NCBI RefSeq assembly: GCF_003641145.1
Contig: NZ_CP032744.1
Coordinates: 620,001 to 684,000 of the forward strand
DNA: 64,000 nt
Direction: 5' to 3'
Source: Lactiplantibacillus paraplantarum
GTDB taxonomy: Bacteria; Bacillota; Bacilli; Lactobacillales; Lactobacillaceae
In this document: positions 47,437 through 56,974 of the stretch, in pieces
Position numbering within the stretch: the first letter of the stretch is position 1
Layout of the letters: each line of letters begins with the position of its first letter
Translations under genes and position numbers: made by a program
Notes under the pieces: generated by a model
The model's input: only the letters and a program-made list of their open reading frames with translations
Told to the model about the DNA's origin: nothing
Database searches by the model: none

Positions 47437-47622
47437 GGTTGCCCTTGCTGCTAAAGTAGTTAGCAATCGTTAGCCTTGTGAGGACAGCGGCGGGCTTTTG
47501 GTTAAGACTAATGTTGAACAATCAGCCGTTCTTGGATGTTGGTGTTTGAAAAATAATGATGTGGCGTCTGGTCCGTTGAGGCTGCAGTAAATTAATACTA
47601 GCTGGGATGCGATAGTAGCCGA

Positions 47623-47651
47623 TAAAAAAGGTCCAGCACGATTGCTGGACT
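47623..47651 (-). terminator. Exonuclease gene terminator
   Basis: Minus strand: GTCCAGCA and TGCTGGAC stem with a 4-base loop, followed by six T (plus A-run 47624-47629). Confidence 0.9.
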
Positions 47652-47665
47652 CAAATTAAGCAGTG

Positions 47666-48214
47666 TTAACCTTGAACACGAACAAAGGGTTTAAGCTGCT
47701 CAGCACCAAAGGCTTGGGCTTCAGTGAGTAAAATATTGGCACAGGCGAGACTATCATCTAAAGCATTGTGGTGATGTTGTAAGTCGATATCGAGTGCCCG
47801 ACAAAGGGTATCCAGTTTATGATTTGGTAACTCTGGATAGAATTTTTGACTGGTTTTAACAGTATCCATGGATAAATATTCTGGCGTGCTGATGCCATAA
47901 TGGGCGAGCGTATTGCGCAATACGCCGATGTCAAATGGCGCGTTATGGGCAATCACGAGGCGATCTCGTTGGAAGAAGGGAGCAATATGTTCCCAAACTT
48001 CCGGAAACTTGGGTGCCTCCGCGACGTCTTCTTCATGAATGCCATGGATTTGGACGTTGCGCCAGAAAAAGTCACTTTCCGGTTTGATGAGTGTATAAAA
48101 CTCATCGCTGATTTGGTTGTTGCGAACAACCGTTAGTGCGAGTGAACAAGCACTGTCACGTTTCGCATTAGCCGTTTCAAAGTCCATTGCGACAAAGTTC
48201 AAAGTTGCCACCAC
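47666..48214 (-). CDS. DnaQ-like 3'-5' exonuclease (DNA polymerase III epsilon type)
   Basis: Single-domain DEDDh exonuclease of 182 residues. ExoI motif AMDFETANAKRDSAC at residue 8, ExoII AHNAPFDIGVLRNTL near 89, ExoIII HHHNALDDSLACANIL near 145. It is a stand-alone proofreading-type or RNA/DNA-trimming nuclease; replicative PolC carries its own exonuclease, so this is accessory. It and exoA lie on the same strand, 50 bases apart, and may act in repair together. Confidence 0.9.
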   Translation of the reverse strand: MVATLNFVAMDFETANAKRDSACSLALTVVRNNQISDEFYTLIKPESDFFWRNVQIHGIHEEDVAEAPKFPEVWEHIAPFFQRDRLVIAHNAPFDIGVLRNTLAHYGISTPEYLSMDTVKTSQKFYPELPNHKLDTLCRALDIDLQHHHNALDDSLACANILLTEAQAFGAEQLKPFVRVQG

Positions 48215-48264
48215 CGTTTCTAAAGAATAGAGTTATCGTACAAAGGATCTTGTCAAATTTCAAG

Positions 48265-49029
48265 TTAATGGTTCGGTAAAATAATGTCGAGTTCGACTGG
48301 ACAGTGATCAGAGCCGAAAACATTGTTAAGAATCCGGGCATTCAATAGCTGATTGTCGAGTTGTTGTGACGTTATAAAATAATCAATCCGCCAACCAGAA
48401 TTGTTGTCGCGAGCATGACCACGATAACTCCACCATGAGTATATATTCGTTTGATCAGGATAGAAGTGCCGGAACGTGTCAGTATAGCCGTTCGCAAGTA
48501 GGCGGTCGAACTTGGCCCGTTCTTCATCTGTGAAGCCGGCGCTGTGATGATTACTGCGCCAGTTCTTCAAATCGATATTTTCGTGGGCAACATTGAGGTC
48601 GCCACAAAAAATCAATGGTTTATCAGCACTCAGACGATTGATATAGGCGAGAAAAGCATCTTCCCATTGTTGTCGGTAGTCGAGTCGTTTTAATTCACCG
48701 CCTGAATTGGGCGTGTAGCACGTCAGAACGTAGTAGTCGGCGTATTCAAGCGTGATGACGCGGCCTTCAGTATCAAATTCTGGTACGCCGATACCATAAG
48801 TTACATTGAGCGGTTCGTACTTTGTAAAGATTGCCGTACCAGAGTAACCTTTACGTTCGGCATAATTCCAGTATTGATAGTAACCCGGGAAGTCCAGCTC
48901 GATTTGACCAGCTTGTAGTTTCGTTTCTTGTACACAGAAAAAATCGGCATCGAGGGTATTAAAAGTTGTGACAAAGCCGTGTTTGACGGCGGCCCGGAGT
49001 CCGTTAACGTTCCAAGAGATAAGTTTCAC
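48265..49029 (-). CDS. exoA: Exodeoxyribonuclease III / AP endonuclease
   Basis: Cuts DNA at abasic sites, the step after uracil removal by Ung. 254 residues: KLISWNVNGLRAAVKHG (catalytic Asn) at the start, CVQETKLQ (metal Glu) near 34, CGDLNVAHENIDL near 149, and GSDHCPVELD at the end (catalytic Asp-His). The start is taken as GTG 49029 with AAAGG upstream. An ATG at 49062 is in frame but directly abuts the likely -10, so it would lie before the transcription start. Confidence 0.93.
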   Translation of the reverse strand: MKLISWNVNGLRAAVKHGFVTTFNTLDADFFCVQETKLQAGQIELDFPGYYQYWNYAERKGYSGTAIFTKYEPLNVTYGIGVPEFDTEGRVITLEYADYYVLTCYTPNSGGELKRLDYRQQWEDAFLAYINRLSADKPLIFCGDLNVAHENIDLKNWRSNHHSAGFTDEERAKFDRLLANGYTDTFRHFYPDQTNIYSWWSYRGHARDNNSGWRIDYFITSQQLDNQLLNARILNNVFGSDHCPVELDIILPNH

Positions 49030-49062
49030 GTGAGTTTCAGACCTTTCAAGTAATTTACTCAT

Positions 49063-49071
49063 ATTGTAACA
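49063..49071 (-). promoter_or_regulatory. exoA promoter (extended -10)
   Basis: On the minus strand TGTTACAAT (plus 49063-49071) is an extended -10 of the TGNTATAAT type. No good -35 is present. Its position rules out an ATG start at 49062. Confidence 0.55.
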
Positions 49072-49380
49072 CGGGTGGTGCCGGTTATTTTAATAACAAA
49101 TATGGTCATGAACTAAAACCTAGCAGCTGAAGTTGTGTAGTGGACTGCTGGGGGTGTTCGAGTTGATGTCCGGGGTCGGAAGACTAGCATAGGCCTGTAC
49201 TGGCGGATGGCTAGTCAGCCTAATGAAATAATTCTTGTGTTAATAGTCATTAACCTGATGTGCAACGTTAAGGTCGTCACTTAAGTTTAAATCCTATTTA
49301 ATTAGATGGACTAAATGAATTTAATATCTTGATTAGTAAGGGTGAATTAAAAAGCGGTTAATAAAATTGGAGGAATTTCG
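49072..49380. other. Gap without a gene
   Basis: About 310 bases between divergent exoA and the Gfo/Idh gene. GACTAGC (49183) and GCTAGTC (49211) could form a small stem. I see no frame with a ribosome site and no clear match to the repeat family at 5.3 kb. Confidence 0.55.
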
Positions 49381-50283
49381 ATGTTAAAAATTGGTGTCAT
49401 TGGATTAGGTAATATTTCTCAAAAGGCTTATTTGCCAGTAATGGCCGCGATGCAGGATCAGTATGAATTTCATCTGACAACACGTAACCCGGAAAAACGG
49501 GCACAACTAGCGACCATGTATGGGTTTCAGCATACGCATGCGACGTTAGCTGAGTTGATGGCGGTCAAACCGGCGGCCGTATTTGTGCATACGCCGACGA
49601 GTACTCACGCCGCTATCATTAAGCAATTATTATTAGCTGGTATTCACGTTTATGTTGATAAGCCGGTGGCAACGGATCTTCAAGTTGTACAAAATCTGTA
49701 TGATTTAGCAGCATCTCGGCATCTATTGTTGACTTGCGGTTTCAATCGGCGCTTTGCGCCCTTGAACCAGCAATTAAAGGCCTTACCGGATAAACGGATG
49801 CTGGTAGCTGAAAAGGTCCGCGAAGCTGGTGGTCAAGATCCGGAGACAGCCGTTTTTGATCTCATGATTCACATGGTTGACACGGGGTTGTTCTTGTTGG
49901 ATGAACCACTTGAACAAACTGGTGGTCGTATAACGACTACGGCGACTGGTGCATTGGCGCAAGGTTATTTAACGGTTCAGACGGCGCATCAACAATTGCA
50001 GGTTGTGACGAACATGTATGGTGGTGTCAATCTTGAGCAAGTGACGGTGCAAACAACTGATCAACGGGTTGTTGTGACTGATTTAAGTGCCAAAACAGTG
50101 TTGACCACCGCCACAACCACGACCACGAATTTTCCAGATTGGACGCCAACATTGGAAAAGCGGGGATTTGCGCCATTGATTCGTGCGTTTCTAACGGCGG
50201 TGGCGACGCATGGTCCCAATCCAATCGATCCAACCTCTGCAATTACGAGTCACGCGGTGTGCCGTCATTTATTAAGTGACTAA
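49381..50283 (+). CDS. Gfo/Idh/MocA family oxidoreductase
   Basis: NAD(P)-dependent sugar or cyclitol dehydrogenase, 300 residues. N-terminal Rossmann fold KIGVIGLGNISQKAYLPV, then VHTPTSTHAAI near 60 and HVYVDKPVATD near 90, which carries the family's catalytic EKP-like Lys (here DKP). The shorter C-terminal half (compared with about 340 in many members) fits the small MviM-like group. Substrate is unknown. TGGAGGAAT precedes the ATG. Single gene. Confidence 0.88.
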   Translation: MLKIGVIGLGNISQKAYLPVMAAMQDQYEFHLTTRNPEKRAQLATMYGFQHTHATLAELMAVKPAAVFVHTPTSTHAAIIKQLLLAGIHVYVDKPVATDLQVVQNLYDLAASRHLLLTCGFNRRFAPLNQQLKALPDKRMLVAEKVREAGGQDPETAVFDLMIHMVDTGLFLLDEPLEQTGGRITTTATGALAQGYLTVQTAHQQLQVVTNMYGGVNLEQVTVQTTDQRVVVTDLSAKTVLTTATTTTTNFPDWTPTLEKRGFAPLIRAFLTAVATHGPNPIDPTSAITSHAVCRHLLSD

Positions 50284-50339
50284 AAAGTGATAAAATTAAA
50301 TGATAGACTTACAAATTTCAACATGGTTATAGCGTTCAA

Positions 50340-50406
50340 ATAGCGTTTTGAAGTAAATATCTTCTGCTTACACTAGTTTTATAGCGGTGTAAGCCTAAAA
50401 ACGCTA
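50340..50406 (+). promoter_or_regulatory. Nested hairpin upstream of murB
   Basis: ATAGCGTTTT (50340-50349) pairs perfectly with AAAACGCTAT (50397-50406), and inside it GCTTACA (50366-50372) with TGTAAGC (50388-50394). There is no T-run after it, so it is not a plain terminator. It could be a structured leader or an operator for murB. Confidence 0.55.
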
Positions 50407-50468
50407 TGCAATTAAATTGTTTGTTAATGTAAGTGAATTAAATTGAAACACGAAAGGAACTTTTCACC

Positions 50469-51377
50469 ATGACCAAAGATGTCTTGGCCACTTTTCCAGC
50501 CATTGAAATTAAAAAAGATGAATCACTAAGTCATTATACGAATACTAAAACAGGCGGTCCCGCTGATTACGTGGCATTTCCTAAGTCAATTAGTGAAACC
50601 AAAGCCTTAATTACTTATGCCAACGACCAGCATTTACCGCTGACGGTTATTGGTAATGCGAGCAATTTGATTGTCAAAGACGGTGGCATCCGTGGTTTGA
50701 CGATTATTTTGACTCGTATGAATCAGATTCATGCTAGTGAGAATAAAGTTGTCGCTGAGGCGGGGGCCGCTATCATAGCGACGACCAAGGTTGCCTGTGG
50801 TGCCAGTTTAACCGGTCTAGAATTTGCGGCTGGTATCCCTGGGAGCGTTGGTGGCGCGATTTTTATGAACGCCGGCGCTTATGGTGGTGAAATGAGTGAG
50901 GTTGTTGAAACGGTGACGGTCTTAACGCCAACAGGGCAGCTTAAAACATTGGATCATGCTGAGTTAGACTTTGGGTATCGTCACAGTAGTATTCAGGATT
51001 ATGATGATATTGTTGTATCAGTGACGTTTGGCCTCAAATCAGGAAATCAAACTAAGATTCAGGCCCGGATGGATGAATTGAATACGTTGCGAGCAGCCAA
51101 ACAGCCATTAGAGTGGCCCTCGTGTGGGAGTGTTTTTAAGCGACCAACGGGGTACTTTACTGGTAAACTAATTCATGATGCTGGTTTACAAGGACACAAA
51201 ATCGGTGGTGCTGAAGTTTCTAAAAAGCACGCGGGTTTTATTATTAACGTTGATCATGCAACGGCAACGGACTATATGGATATGATTCATTACGTCCAAA
51301 AAGTTGTATTTGAACGTTTTGGCGTCCATCTTCAGACGGAAGTTCGAATTATTGGTGAAGATGTCGCTCAAGGTTAG
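50469..51377 (+). CDS. murB: UDP-N-acetylenolpyruvoylglucosamine reductase
   Basis: FAD enzyme that makes UDP-MurNAc for peptidoglycan with NADPH. 302 residues, type II (short) form: [14 protein letters not shown] near residue 26, FAD motif [15 protein letters not shown] near 61, [20 protein letters not shown] near 120, catalytic Ser in CGSVFKRP near 221, and TEVRIIGE at the C-terminus (catalytic Glu). AAAGGAAC lies before the ATG. The hairpin at 50340-50406 lies in its leader region. The antiporter gene follows after 33 bases. Confidence 0.97.
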   Translation: MTKDVLATFPAIEIKKDESLSHYTNTKTGGPADYVAFPKSISETKALITYANDQHLPLTVIGNASNLIVKDGGIRGLTIILTRMNQIHASENKVVAEAGAAIIATTKVACGASLTGLEFAAGIPGSVGGAIFMNAGAYGGEMSEVVETVTVLTPTGQLKTLDHAELDFGYRHSSIQDYDDIVVSVTFGLKSGNQTKIQARMDELNTLRAAKQPLEWPSCGSVFKRPTGYFTGKLIHDAGLQGHKIGGAEVSKKHAGFIINVDHATATDYMDMIHYVQKVVFERFGVHLQTEVRIIGEDVAQG

Positions 51378-51410
51378 TTATGTCAATTTAACAAAGGGGG
51401 CAACCACTAG

Positions 51411-53549
51411 ATGCCGATTATCGAGTTAGTGATTTTACTGGCATGTTTAGTGCTGCTGTCGAATGTGTTGAGCCACTATCTAGTCGCAATCCCGGTCAGT
51501 TTAATTCAAGTCGGGCTGGGGCTGGTGGTGGCTTTATTATTAAATGTACAAGTTAAACTGCAAACGGACTGGTTTATGCTCGTCTTTATTGCACCCATGC
51601 TGTACAACGACGGCAGAGAATTTCCAAAACAAGAACTGTGGGAATTACGCGGGGCGATTTTTGCGAATGCAATCGTGCTTGTTTTTATTACCACAATTTT
51701 AGGCGGCTTTTTGATTCACGTGTTAATACCGACTATCCCACTAGCGGTCGGCATTGCGTTAGCGGCCATCCTTTCACCAACTGATCCAATTGCCGTGCAG
51801 TCGATCTCAGAAGGGGTCAAGTTACCCAAAGAAATTTTGCATTTGGTTAGTGGTGAAAGCTTAATTAATGATGCTAGTGGGTTGATTGGGTTCAAGTATG
51901 CGTTAGCTGCAGCAGTTACCGGGACTTTTGTATTAGGTCAAGCCATTGGCGATTTCTTCTATATTAGTCTGGTTGGATTGGCTGTGGGTCTAGCGTTGAT
52001 CACAATTATTCAATTGATTCGTGATATTTTACGGCGCGAAGGTATTAACGATATCGTGTTCAACGTCGTATTGCAAATTTTGACGCCGTTTGCAATTTAC
52101 TTTATTGCTGAAGAATGGTTCCACGCTTCCGGAGTAGTTGCAGTTGTAGCTGCTGGGGTATTATCGCACTTGCAAAATTCACACGAAAGTGAAGATGCAC
52201 CGGAGCTCCGGTTGGTCACGGAACGAGTCTGGAATGTAGTTGTCTACTTATTGAATGGGATCGTCTTCTTGATCCTTGGTATCGAGTTACCGGTTGCAAC
52301 TCAGGCAACTATCAAAGGGGCCCATACGAACACGTTCCATGCGGTCTTTGATGTGTTAATCGTCTGGGGCATTCTGTTATTGATTCGGGTTGCTTGGACG
52401 TATGCATACATGCTGTTTAACTGGTTACGACATCATAAAAAGGTTAAACCAAGCTTGCGGATTGCCGCGTTATCAGGGCTATCGGGTGTTCGTGGTGCGA
52501 TTACGATGGCCGGGGTGTTTACAATTCCGACCGTGATTGCGACTGGTGAAGCTTTTCCGGAACGATCATTGGTCTTGTTCATTGCTGCTGGTGTGATTAT
52601 CGTTAGTTTGATTGCTGCGGCTGCCATTTTACCGTTGATGGCTGCCAAATCGTTGCCATTTGTGACGCGTGGTTCTAGTCCCGATGAAGATGATGCGGTC
52701 CTAGCTGATGGACCGGACGAGGTCGGTGAAACTGACGTTACGGATAACCAGACGCAACAATTGACATATAAACAAGCGCGGATCTATATTTTACAGTTGG
52801 CAATTCAAAATATTGAAGAGCATCGTCGTCCAGAGAACCAACGAGCCGCTTATGATCTGATTTTGGACCAACAATTTCAAATGCGGCGTTTGGAAGTTGC
52901 TTCCCAGACGGCGGATGAGTTAGCACCAATGTTAACGGATGAATTACAATTACGACTGGTCGCGTTGAATGGTGAACGGGCGGCTGTCAGAGAGTTGATG
53001 GCTAATAAGCAAACGACGAAATTAGCTGGTCAAGTTTATTTACGGCGCGTTGATCGCCGTGAACAGCGGTTCTTACAAGCAACTCATAAACCAGGATTGC
53101 CGACATTGCGATCATTGCGTTTGTTAATTGCGCGTGCCATGCAAGGCATCCGTTTGTGGCTGGCACCAGGCGATAGTGATGCGCTCAGGGCGGCACTATT
53201 AGATATTCAGCGTGAGGCTTCCAAAGCGGCAATCAAGGCATTATCGCAGTACTTAAAGCAGGCGAATGTTGATGAACAACAGTTTGATCGGCAGGCACTA
53301 TATCATCTAATCGTTCATTACCGGAACCGTATTGAGAATGCTAAAAATGATCACACACTATCACGTGATGATTATGAACAACAACTTCACGGATTACGGA
53401 TCAAGAGTTTAGGAGCCGAACGTGCGGGGGTCCAACATCTATTGGAGAGTGGCCAGATAAGTCTACGCACCGCGGCGAAGTTACGGCAGTTCATTAATTA
53501 CTCGGAGAACTTATTAATGCTCAATGATATTGAGGCCGATGATGATTAG
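51411..53549 (+). CDS. CPA1-family Na+/H+ antiporter
   Basis: Membrane cation/proton antiporter of 712 residues with about 12 helices (residues 1-425). Core motifs AAILSPTDPIAVQS near 120 and SGESLINDASGLIGF near 147 hold the ion-binding Asp residues of the NhaP/YjcE group. Residues 430-712 form a long, charged, mostly helical cytoplasmic tail, probably regulatory. Na+ and K+ cannot be told apart from sequence. AAAGGGGGC precedes the ATG. Close behind murB, possibly co-transcribed; the MarR gene after it has its own promoter. Confidence 0.92.
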   Translation: MPIIELVILLACLVLLSNVLSHYLVAIPVSLIQVGLGLVVALLLNVQVKLQTDWFMLVFIAPMLYNDGREFPKQELWELRGAIFANAIVLVFITTILGGFLIHVLIPTIPLAVGIALAAILSPTDPIAVQSISEGVKLPKEILHLVSGESLINDASGLIGFKYALAAAVTGTFVLGQAIGDFFYISLVGLAVGLALITIIQLIRDILRREGINDIVFNVVLQILTPFAIYFIAEEWFHASGVVAVVAAGVLSHLQNSHESEDAPELRLVTERVWNVVVYLLNGIVFLILGIELPVATQATIKGAHTNTFHAVFDVLIVWGILLLIRVAWTYAYMLFNWLRHHKKVKPSLRIAALSGLSGVRGAITMAGVFTIPTVIATGEAFPERSLVLFIAAGVIIVSLIAAAAILPLMAAKSLPFVTRGSSPDEDDAVLADGPDEVGETDVTDNQTQQLTYKQARIYILQLAIQNIEEHRRPENQRAAYDLILDQQFQMRRLEVASQTADELAPMLTDELQLRLVALNGERAAVRELMANKQTTKLAGQVYLRRVDRREQRFLQATHKPGLPTLRSLRLLIARAMQGIRLWLAPGDSDALRAALLDIQREASKAAIKALSQYLKQANVDEQQFDRQALYHLIVHYRNRIENAKNDHTLSRDDYEQQLHGLRIKSLGAERAGVQHLLESGQISLRTAAKLRQFINYSENLLMLNDIEADDD

Positions 53550-53562
53550 TTAACTTTTTAGA

Positions 53563-53590
53563 TTGTAAATCAGTAGTTCTAGGTTATAAT
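53563..53590 (+). promoter_or_regulatory. Promoter of the MarR gene
   Basis: TTGTAA (53563-53568), 16 bases, perfect TATAAT (53585-53590), about 97 bases before the start codon. Confidence 0.7.
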
Positions 53591-53687
53591 GATGTTAGAG
53601 TAGTATTGATGGTGAATGGTTAGGTCTACAAATTAATCATTACTTGAAATGGACGAATAAGGGCGACCTTACAGGGGGGACATCATT

Positions 53688-54200
53688 ATGACAGAATCAG
53701 AAATTCATGAACGTTTTGTAGATACCTACATGCATATTTTAAAGTACGTTGGCGACTTTGTGTCTGTCCCAACACGGCCGTATAAGATAACATTTGAGGC
53801 TTATACTGTTATGCGGATGATTGCAACGAGTGATGAGTCGTTAACATTGGTTAAAATTGCTAAGGAACAGCGAGTTTCACGGAGTGCGATTGCACGACAA
53901 ATCAATGTATTATTGGATTTGAAATACATTGAACAGACCACAAATACTCATGATCGACGTATTAAGTATTTATCGTTAACGCCAGCGGGGCTCAAAGTTG
54001 AACAAGAAATTACGACGGCCTCGGACGAACGGTTTCATCAGTGGGTCCAAGTCTATGGCGAAGAGCGGGCTAGCGATACGTTGCGTTATATCAATGATGC
54101 GGAGCAAAAAGCGACGCAATTAGGCTTTAGTGGTTTTAGTGGCTTACATGATAAGCGGGGCCGTCATACAGAATATAGCGATCCAAAAACTAAGGATTAG
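53688..54200 (+). CDS. MarR-family transcriptional regulator
   Basis: 170-residue winged-helix regulator: LTLVKIAKEQRVSRSAIARQINVLLDLKYIEQ is spread over residues 55-86 as the DNA-binding helices, followed by the wing THDRRIKYLSLTPAG (the DxR wing motif). The N-terminal and C-terminal helices would form the dimer. Ligand and targets are unknown; the neighbours are a Na+/H+ antiporter upstream and a convergent DUF1361 gene. GGGGGG precedes the ATG after a leader of about 90 bases. Confidence 0.9.
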   Translation: MTESEIHERFVDTYMHILKYVGDFVSVPTRPYKITFEAYTVMRMIATSDESLTLVKIAKEQRVSRSAIARQINVLLDLKYIEQTTNTHDRRIKYLSLTPAGLKVEQEITTASDERFHQWVQVYGEERASDTLRYINDAEQKATQLGFSGFSGLHDKRGRHTEYSDPKTKD

Positions 54201-54222
54201 CTAATATTAAGCTAATAATAAG

Positions 54223-54268
54223 AACCGCCGTGTGAATTGAGTATTAGCTCAATTTACACGGCGGTTTT
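54223..54268. terminator. Bidirectional terminator between MarR and DUF1361 genes
   Basis: AACCGCCGTGTGAATTGAG pairs with CTCAATTTACACGGCGGTT with one mismatch around TATTAG; T-run on the plus side, A-run on the other. Confidence 0.92.
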
Positions 54269-54275
54269 GATTTGG

Positions 54276-54941
54276 TTACGAGTCATTCTCGGCCTGATGG
54301 GGAGTTGTTGGCATAGTAAATCGCCAAGCTGCGTAGATGATTAATTGCAGTAGCCACATCATTAACACGAAGGCGAGCATCTTTAAGGACCACATCTCAA
54401 GCAATTGTTTTACAATATACTGAGGTGTAATCAGCAAGTAGATCGAATGTAGGCGTAAAAAGCGACCAACATAGACGCCGACACTCGCAAATAAGAAAAG
54501 CGCTGCACAAATGATGCTACGACTAGCAGGTAATCGGCTCAATCGCAGTCGATAGGTCAGTTGCCTAGCGACTCGATCCACACCCCAAGTCCCAATGATG
54601 GTTGCCACCATCATTGGACCAACTAGATAGGCAAAATCACGCCACATAGGTAAATCGAACCGTAGTAAGCCGTTGATTCCATAAGGCTTTAACAGGCTGA
54701 GGTGGAATAAGTCGGTCATCAAGTATGGTGCGTTCGGGTAGAAAAGCAACCAAATGACTGTCATGAACCAGAATAGTAACGGCCCCCGGCGCTCAGTTAG
54801 CCAAAAGCTCAACTCGATTGGGACATAAGCCAAGATAGAATTAAGTAGTAAAAAATGAAATGCACCGTGTAAATCGACTGCGGCAAAAATAAAGAATCCC
54901 CAAAATGCTAGCCGAACAAGCCAGCGCTGTAACTTAGTCAT
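54276..54941 (-). CDS. DUF1361 family membrane protein
   Basis: 221 residues with about six to seven membrane helices. LLNSILAYVPIELSFWLTER near residue 31 and LLFYPNAPYLMTDLFHLS near 65 are the conserved patterns of DUF1361. Function is unknown. It is divergent from cdaA, 185 bases away, and convergent with the MarR gene. A GAAAGGAAG ribosome site precedes the ATG. Confidence 0.85.
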   Translation of the reverse strand: MTKLQRWLVRLAFWGFFIFAAVDLHGAFHFLLLNSILAYVPIELSFWLTERRGPLLFWFMTVIWLLFYPNAPYLMTDLFHLSLLKPYGINGLLRFDLPMWRDFAYLVGPMMVATIIGTWGVDRVARQLTYRLRLSRLPASRSIICAALFLFASVGVYVGRFLRLHSIYLLITPQYIVKQLLEMWSLKMLAFVLMMWLLQLIIYAAWRFTMPTTPHQAENDS

Positions 54942-55082
54942 TTAGTCACTTCCTTTCTACCTTAATTTTAACAGAAATATTAAACGAGCTATATTAAATA
55001 ACATCAAGCTTAATATTTATTCAAAAATATGGTTAAAAAGCGCCTTCGCTACTTAAATCGCACCGCGAGAACTAGGCTGCCG

Positions 55083-55091
55083 TGCTATAAT
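55083..55091 (+). promoter_or_regulatory. cdaA promoter (extended -10)
   Basis: TGCTATAAT (55083-55091) is a full extended -10; no -35 is evident at the right distance. It lies 36 bases before the cdaA start. Confidence 0.6.
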
Positions 55092-55126
55092 GTGAAAGTA
55101 AATGATTTTCATGAGGAGGAGGACTA

Positions 55127-55969
55127 ATGACTTTCAATTGGAGCGGTTTATTGACCTTACAAAACTTTGTCCGGCTCCTTGACATTCTGGCGGTATGGTT
55201 TGTCATTTATGAGCTGATTGTGTTGTTAAGAGGCACTAAAGCCGTACAACTATTTCGCGGAATTGTTGTTATTGCCATTATTAAGGCTGTGAGTGTCTTG
55301 ATTGGTCTGGACACAGTTTCGTGGATTATGGACCAAATTATCAACTGGGCAGTTATTGCAATGGTTATTATATTTCAGCCTGAAATTCGACGCGGGCTGG
55401 AACACTTAGGTCGGGGTTCCATGTTTGCGCGTGGTAAGCGTCAAAATGAAGACGAAGAGCGGATGATTACCGAACTGGATAAAGCGATTCAATATATGGC
55501 TAAGCGACGCATCGGAGCTTTAATGTCGATTAAGCTGGATACTGGCTTAGAAGATTATATTGAGACTGGGATTGCCTTAGATGCCGATATTACGGGTGAA
55601 TTGTTAATTAACATATTTATTCCGAATACGCCGTTACATGATGGTGCCGTGATTATTCAGGATAATCAGATCAAGGTTGCCGCAGCGTATTTACCGCTGT
55701 CGGAAAGTAATCTGATTCCTAAAGAATTAGGAACTAGACACCGGGCAGCCGTTGGTATTAGCGAAGTAACGGATGCACTTACCATTGTTATCTCGGAAGA
55801 AACGGGTGAAGTCTCGATTACGAAGGATAACGAGTTGATGCGTGGTATGACACGTGAAAATTACTTGCGGTATTTCCGTCAAGTTTTATTGACGCCTGAG
55901 GATTCAACTAAACAAAATGCGCTCCAGAGTTGGTTTGGACGGATTTTCGGAGGAGGTCCCCGAAAATGA
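55127..55969 (+). CDS. cdaA: Diadenylate cyclase CdaA
   Basis: Membrane-bound c-di-AMP synthase of 280 residues. Three N-terminal helices (about residues 13-75) are followed by the DAC domain with TPLHDGAVII (DGA motif, near 171) and LGTRHRAAVG (RHR motif, near 206), both intact. c-di-AMP controls potassium and osmolyte balance and wall strength. GAGGAGGA precedes the ATG. It overlaps cdaR by four bases (ATGA), and glmM follows: the conserved cdaA-cdaR-glmM operon. Confidence 0.97.
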   Translation: MTFNWSGLLTLQNFVRLLDILAVWFVIYELIVLLRGTKAVQLFRGIVVIAIIKAVSVLIGLDTVSWIMDQIINWAVIAMVIIFQPEIRRGLEHLGRGSMFARGKRQNEDEERMITELDKAIQYMAKRRIGALMSIKLDTGLEDYIETGIALDADITGELLINIFIPNTPLHDGAVIIQDNQIKVAAAYLPLSESNLIPKELGTRHRAAVGISEVTDALTIVISEETGEVSITKDNELMRGMTRENYLRYFRQVLLTPEDSTKQNALQSWFGRIFGGGPRK

Positions 55970-56943
55970 AAAAATTTATGAGTAGTAATTGGTCCATGCG
56001 TCTCTTAGCGCTGTTGTGTGCGCTAGTCCTCTTTGCTTACGTTAATTCGTTGAAGAGTACGCATAATGCCAGCGTCTTAACTAATAGTTCGTCAAAAACA
56101 ACGTTGACTTCTAACCGTAAAGTCACAATCAGTGCACCGTTAGAATTGAATGTTAATAGTACCAAATATTTTGTGACGGGTTATCCTGAAAATATAAAGG
56201 TAACAATTGAAGGACCGGCAGCCTTGGTAACAACGACTGCCAATACGCAGAACTTTAAAGTGTCCGCTAATTTGTCTAAGTTGGCGGTGGGTCGGCATAG
56301 CGTTAAGGTGGAAGTTGACGGGTTGAACAAGGAATTGAGTTATGGGCTCAATCAAAAGTACATCCATGTTAACATCCAACCACGACGGACAGCTACTTAC
56401 AAAGTCAGTGCGGACTTCAATAAAGCGAACGTTGCGGATGGTTACGAAGTTGGTTCAGCACGACTTGGAACTTCATCTGTTAAGGTCACGGGAGCTGTCA
56501 GTGAAGTTAGCAAGGTGGCAAAGGTTGTTGCGGTTGTTAACACCAATAAGAATTTAGAGAAGTCTGTGAACCAACAAGCGATCATTGAAGCGTTAGATGC
56601 CAATGGTCAGAATTTGAATGTCGTCTTGACGCCGTCAACCACGTCGGTGTATATTCCCATTACACAGGCGACGACGACTAAGGACGTGCCGATTGACTTG
56701 AAAGCCAGTGGCAAGACCACGGCGGACACGAGTTATTCGTTCTCATCTGATACGAAGTCGGTGACGGTCACGGGTACTAAGGCAGCGTTAGCGAAGTTGA
56801 AGTCCTTGCCAGTTAACGTTGATGTGACGGATGTGGATGCGACTACGACTAAGACGGTTGATGTTTCAACCAGTGATGAGGATGGAATTTCTTCGGTTAG
56901 TCCAACATCGCTCAAGGTAAAGATTACAGTTAAAAATGATTAA
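55966..56943 (+). CDS. cdaR: CdaA regulatory protein CdaR (YbbR repeats)
   Basis: 325-residue membrane-anchored extracellular protein. One N-terminal helix (residues 10-27) is followed by about three YbbR domains, each with a pattern like PVNVDVTDVDATTTKTVDV; the protein is rich in Thr, Ser, Lys and Val. It modulates CdaA activity in other Firmicutes. Its ATG 55966 overlaps the cdaA stop, with GGAGGAGG inside cdaA, so the longer frame to 55930 is not used. 31 bases before glmM. Confidence 0.94.
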   Translation: MKKFMSSNWSMRLLALLCALVLFAYVNSLKSTHNASVLTNSSSKTTLTSNRKVTISAPLELNVNSTKYFVTGYPENIKVTIEGPAALVTTTANTQNFKVSANLSKLAVGRHSVKVEVDGLNKELSYGLNQKYIHVNIQPRRTATYKVSADFNKANVADGYEVGSARLGTSSVKVTGAVSEVSKVAKVVAVVNTNKNLEKSVNQQAIIEALDANGQNLNVVLTPSTTSVYIPITQATTTKDVPIDLKASGKTTADTSYSFSSDTKSVTVTGTKAALAKLKSLPVNVDVTDVDATTTKTVDVSTSDEDGISSVSPTSLKVKITVKND

Positions 56944-56974
56944 TCATGACACTTTTGAAATGAGGTAAATTATA

